This document shows, in pieces, positions 61,747 to 64,000 of a stretch of 64,000 bases of DNA. The notes beneath the pieces are model-generated. The model was not told the origin of the DNA. It did no database searches and saw only the letters and a program-made list of their open reading frames with translations. Numbering within the stretch: the stretch's first letter is position 1; each line of letters begins with the position of its first letter. Source of the stretch: Haloarcula nitratireducens (GTDB taxonomy: Archaea; Halobacteriota; Halobacteria; Halobacteriales; Haloarculaceae); contig NZ_RKLT01000012.1 of assembly GCF_019599505.1 (NCBI RefSeq), positions 30,086-94,085 on the forward strand, read 5' to 3'. Made by a program: the position numbers and the translations under genes.

Positions 61747-61838
61747 AGCTCGGATACCGCTTTTGCGAAATAGGTGGGCGCTTCATCGTAAGAGCACCAC
61801 TTATCGCTCCGTGTGAATTTGTTCGGAACTGGACAGTA

Positions 61839-62660
61839 TTACTCGCGAGACTCGATGTCGAAGGTTTGGAGATGCGACCGCAGGCGAGCGTAGGCTCCAT
61901 CATCGCTCCCGGAAGTCACACAGAATCGGTTCGGCCGAGCAGCGTGAGGGTCGCCACCACTATCGATCCAGCGCTCCATCGTGAACTCCTGTGCGTCGAG
62001 TTCGTCTTCGTCCTCGTTCGTTTGAAACACCGCTGCAACCACGGGCGTTCCGTGGTTCTCGGCTCGATAGGCGACCTCAACTGCCGCGTGGTCGGCCTCG
62101 AATCGCGTCCAGCCCTCGAACGTCGCTGGCGGGTCCACAGCGAACGCCTCGACTGCTCGGCGTTCTTTCGTCGCTTCGACGGCACTCCGCCACGCCTGTT
62201 CGATGGCTTCGAACTGTGCCTGCTCAATACCCTCGAGAGTCTCCATTTCGAGACGATCACTTGCCCACGCCAGCACAGTCTTGGCTTTCTTCGCTCGCTC
62301 GTTGTGGTCTCCATTCAGGCAGCCGAAATTCCGCTCTCGGGGAGATAGTGCGAACGTCATCCGTCGCCAGTAGCCCGGATCGGCCGCTCGGTCTTCGCCA
62401 CGGTCGGGCGCCCACTCGGTCATCGACTGGCGAATTTCCTCGTGGTGACCAAAGCCGGTACGCCGACCAGCAGCTGAGAGCACCCGTTCGGCGAGGTCAA
62501 TCATCCGCTCGGTCTCGTCAGCGGGAACTTCCTCGGGACGGTCGATGTCAACGTAGTACGGCAGGCCGTACTCGGCCACGAGAACTCGGTCGATATCGGG
62601 ACCAATGGGTGCTTCTTCGAGGAAGGTCGGTTCGACTCCATCAACTGATTCAGCGTGCAT
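61839..62660 (-). CDS. Hypothetical protein of the minus-strand plasmid cluster
   Basis: A 273-residue acidic protein from the ATG at 62660; GGAGG lies 11 nt upstream, inside a leader hairpin. An N-terminal alpha/beta region (DRVLVAEYGLPYYVDIDRPEEVPADETERMIDLAERV) precedes GCLNGDHNERAKKAKTVLAWA and a C-terminal domain (HAAVEVAYRAENHGTPVVAAVFQ). No known motif is visible. Together with 62727-62969, 63028-63285 and 63405-63833 it forms a same-strand set of small plasmid-type genes. A frame to 62708 exists but would run through the leader hairpin. Confidence 0.6.
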   Translation of the reverse strand: MHAESVDGVEPTFLEEAPIGPDIDRVLVAEYGLPYYVDIDRPEEVPADETERMIDLAERVLSAAGRRTGFGHHEEIRQSMTEWAPDRGEDRAADPGYWRRMTFALSPRERNFGCLNGDHNERAKKAKTVLAWASDRLEMETLEGIEQAQFEAIEQAWRSAVEATKERRAVEAFAVDPPATFEGWTRFEADHAAVEVAYRAENHGTPVVAAVFQTNEDEDELDAQEFTMERWIDSGGDPHAARPNRFCVTSGSDDGAYARLRSHLQTFDIESRE

Positions 62661-62668
62661 TTCGGGAA

Positions 62669-62703
62669 GGCCTCCACATGCGGGAGGCCGCACAAAATCG
62701 ACA
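62669..62703 (-). promoter_or_regulatory. Leader element: GATTTTGTGC plus SD-containing hairpin
   Basis: On the minus strand GATTTTGTGC (ending near 62690) is followed by the perfect hairpin GGCCTCC/GGAGGCC (62689-62683/62675-62669, 7-nt loop). The 3' arm contains the GGAGG ribosome-binding site of the 62660 gene, so the hairpin could hide it. Similar elements precede 62969 and 63833. Confidence 0.55.
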
Positions 62704-62726
62704 AGCAAGAGAAAAAGAGCGAGTGG

Positions 62727-62969
62727 TTACGACTCGTCGGGCTGCGTCGGCTGGATCATCCGGATTCGGTCACCGTACTCCGCTTCGTACTCGGCGAGCA
62801 ACTGTTCGAACTCCTCGAGAGCATCCGTCGCAGTCTCGCCTTTCGCTTTGATCGTGATCTTGTCTTCGTCACGAGTGCCAGTGCCGCGTTTGAGTCGGGC
62901 CTCGACACTAGCTCCGATATCCGTCCGTTCGACTCGCTCAACGTCGTCTGAAGTGGTGTCGTCGGACAT
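62727..62969 (-). CDS. Small acidic protein (DUF7389-like)
   Basis: An 80-residue protein. It has a disordered acidic start, GASVEARLKRGTGTRDEDKITIKAKGETATDALEEFEQLLAEYEAEYGDRIR, i.e. two strands and a long helix. I recall haloarchaeal plasmid families with the TGTRDED segment (annotated DUF7389), but cannot verify it. The gene starts 59 nt after the stop of the winged-helix gene and carries the shared hairpin leader. Confidence 0.6.
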   Translation of the reverse strand: MSDDTTSDDVERVERTDIGASVEARLKRGTGTRDEDKITIKAKGETATDALEEFEQLLAEYEAEYGDRIRMIQPTQPDES

Positions 62970-62998
62970 AGTTCATCTCGGGAGCGCGCTCTCTGGTA

Positions 62999-63027
62999 CG
63001 CCCCGCATCCATCGGGGGCGCAGAAAA
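62999..63027 (-). promoter_or_regulatory. Leader element: GATTTTCTGC plus hairpin
   Basis: The minus strand reads GATTTTCTGC near 63017-63026 (overlapping the stop of 63028-63285), then a hairpin CGCCCC/GGGGCG (63020-63015/63004-62999). It resembles the leaders of 62660 and 63833 in both the GATTTT(G/C)TGC box and the following hairpin, ~40-60 nt before the ATG at 62969. Confidence 0.5.
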
Positions 63028-63285
63028 TCAGTCCTGTTTGATTTTGAGCGAGTAGACCTGTTGCCGAGCGTCCATCGTCGAGATGCGAGCGGTGATGATG
63101 TCGTTCTCTTCGAGCATTCTCAGCGCAGATCGAATGGTCCGAACAGGGAGAAGCGTTGACTCCGAGAGTTGCGACTGTGTGAGTTTGCCCTCGTATTCGA
63201 GGGTCTTAGCAACCAGCTTTGCACTCGGTGGCAGCTCTTGCAGCTCGGCGGCGTCCGAAACTGAACAAGAGCTTTCAGTAGGCAT
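63028..63285 (-). CDS. Winged-helix regulator (MarR/ArsR-like)
   Basis: An 85-residue DNA-binding protein. LPPSAKLVAKTLEYEGKLTQSQLSESTLLPVRTIRSALRMLEENDIITARISTMDARQQVYSLKI is a complete winged helix of the archaeal MarR-like type. The ATG at 63285 is chosen; an upstream frame to 63375 is Cys-rich and unlikely. An inverted repeat CTCGG/CCGAG lies in its leader (63305-63340 region). It probably regulates the small-gene cluster that follows. Confidence 0.75.
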   Translation of the reverse strand: MPTESSCSVSDAAELQELPPSAKLVAKTLEYEGKLTQSQLSESTLLPVRTIRSALRMLEENDIITARISTMDARQQVYSLKIKQD

Positions 63286-63404
63286 TGGTTCGCAGTAGGA
63301 CCCTCTCTCGGCATAATATCCTACCGAGTGTGTACAGCACATACACAACCGCTTTAGTTCTGATTTGACCGACACGAGCTTCAGATGAAACGACTGAAAG
63401 GCCG

Positions 63405-63833
63405 CTACTCGACATCGTATCGCTCCTCGACGAGCGACCGATAGTATTCGTGGTGATCTACATCAACGTCGTCACAGGCGTTGGGGGATTTCGCAATCAC
63501 ACTCGCAAACGCTGACTCAGGAGTCCACCCCTCATCCTGTCGAGTGGCATCCCACTCACGGACGGCGGCCTGCTGACCGTCACGCGTTACGTACAGCACG
63601 CGTAGCGCTGGTCGTTCTCGGTTCGGTCCAGCGACGGGTGCGTTCGTTTGCCGACTCACTGTCCATTCCAAGAGAAGGCCACCCCGACACTGAATCGCGT
63701 ACAGGGGCTGTTCATCGTCGCCAATCGGTTCTTCCGGACCCTTTCGCGCCCAAGACTCGGGCAGTGGCCGATTGTCAGTCTCGTCTTTCCAGCGCCATTC
63801 AAGTGTCGTGCCTGATCGCTGTGTGCTACCCAT
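63405..63833 (-). CDS. Hypothetical acidic protein
   Basis: A 142-residue protein starting at the ATG at 63833. It alternates strands and loops (TLEWRWKDE, QPLYAIQCRGGLLLEWTV, ALRVLYVTRDGQQAAVREWDA), followed by ASVIAKSPNACDD and a short helix. There is no recognised motif. The leader carries the GATTTTGTGC-plus-hairpin element. It is divergent from the partial gene at 63942. Confidence 0.55.
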   Translation of the reverse strand: MGSTQRSGTTLEWRWKDETDNRPLPESWARKGPEEPIGDDEQPLYAIQCRGGLLLEWTVSRQTNAPVAGPNRERPALRVLYVTRDGQQAAVREWDATRQDEGWTPESAFASVIAKSPNACDDVDVDHHEYYRSLVEERYDVE

Positions 63834-63844
63834 AGTTGGTCTCT

Positions 63845-63872
63845 CTCACTTGCCAGGAGAGTGCACAAAATC
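63845..63872 (-). promoter_or_regulatory. Leader element: GATTTTGTGC plus hairpin
   Basis: The minus strand reads GATTTTGTGC near 63863-63872, followed by a CTCTC/GAGAG hairpin ending ~12 nt before the ATG at 63833. It is the third copy of the element seen upstream of 62660 and 62969. Confidence 0.5.
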
Positions 63873-63941
63873 GCGGGAGTAGGCCTCTACCGCAACTTTC
63901 TTAGATCATGAGGAATGAGTACAATCCACGTCGGACTCACC

Positions 63942-64000
63942 ATGAAAACAGCCGAGTCCCCTACCCCGAACAGCGACCCCGCCAGCATTGAGACCCACGT
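63942..64000 (+). CDS. Start of a gene (partial)
   Basis: An ATG at 63942 opens a frame (MKTAESPTPNSDPASIETHV) that is still open at the window end. The composition (Ser, Pro, Asp, Thr) fits a haloarchaeal N-terminus. Too little is visible to assign a function. Confidence 0.4.
   Translation, partial: MKTAESPTPNSDPASIETH

Noticed and set aside
1..64000. CRISPR arrays, complete tRNA or rRNA genes, transposases
   Set aside because: No regularly spaced repeat-spacer pattern, no full cloverleaf and no DDE, HUH or serine-recombinase motif was found in the reading frames.

Overview
The window looks like accessory DNA, probably a megaplasmid or integrated plasmid, from a halophilic archaeon (class Halobacteria). 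The proteins are strongly acidic. Many genes have a TATA-like box A about 25-30 nt before the first codon (leaderless style). Small CPxC zinc proteins, winged-helix proteins and haloarchaeal-type conjugation genes are frequent. I see no rRNA, complete tRNA, CRISPR array, recognisable transposase, relaxase or replication initiator.

Layout. 1-4.4 kb: the tail of an acidic protein, three small proteins, and a two-gene minus-strand operon (a TIM-barrel-like protein of unknown role, then a DsbA/FrnE-like protein with a very acidic linker and no CxxC). 4.4-7.5 kb: GC-rich gene-poor DNA with strong hairpins around an OB-fold protein that has a hairpin-rich leader. 7.5-16.9 kb: a compact conjugation module of small membrane proteins, a TrbL/VirB6-like channel protein, a VirB4-type ATPase with two N-terminal membrane segments, and a VirD4/TraG-like coupling ATPase, followed by a cluster of short repeats. 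17.4-19.8 kb: a PUA/EVE-like protein and a NucS-like nuclease with a RAMA-type C-terminal domain.

20.0-41.6 kb: a sugar-catabolic island between two same-orientation copies of a ~0.9 kb repeat. The left copy carries a pseudogene of the intact gene in the right copy. The island encodes three formylglycine-type sulfatases, a beta-propeller glycosidase-like protein, a complete ABC sugar importer, two sugar-acid dehydratases (UxuA-like and enolase-superfamily), an RraA-type aldolase-like protein, three oxidoreductases and an IclR regulator. Together they suggest import and desulfation of a sulfated glycan or sugar, then oxidation to sugar acids, dehydration and aldol cleavage.

41.7-44.4 kb: a chain of translationally coupled small ORFs led by a PadR-like regulator, a convergent pair of winged-helix genes flanked by mirror-image operator-like sites, and two coupled small genes. 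44.8-57.0 kb: a six-gene defence operon (AbrB-like protein, DUF499-type ATPase, small accessory protein, DUF1156-type DNA methylase, PLD-SNF2 helicase, CoiA-like nuclease) matching the known helicase-methylase-ATPase (Hma-like) architecture with extra partners. 57.5-64 kb: small plasmid-type proteins, a membrane protein, a zinc-finger/PD-(D/E)XK nuclease, and a minus-strand cluster in which three genes share a leader element, GATTTT(G/C)TGC followed by a hairpin.

Everything here was read by eye. Family names rest on motifs and remembered family patterns, not database searches.
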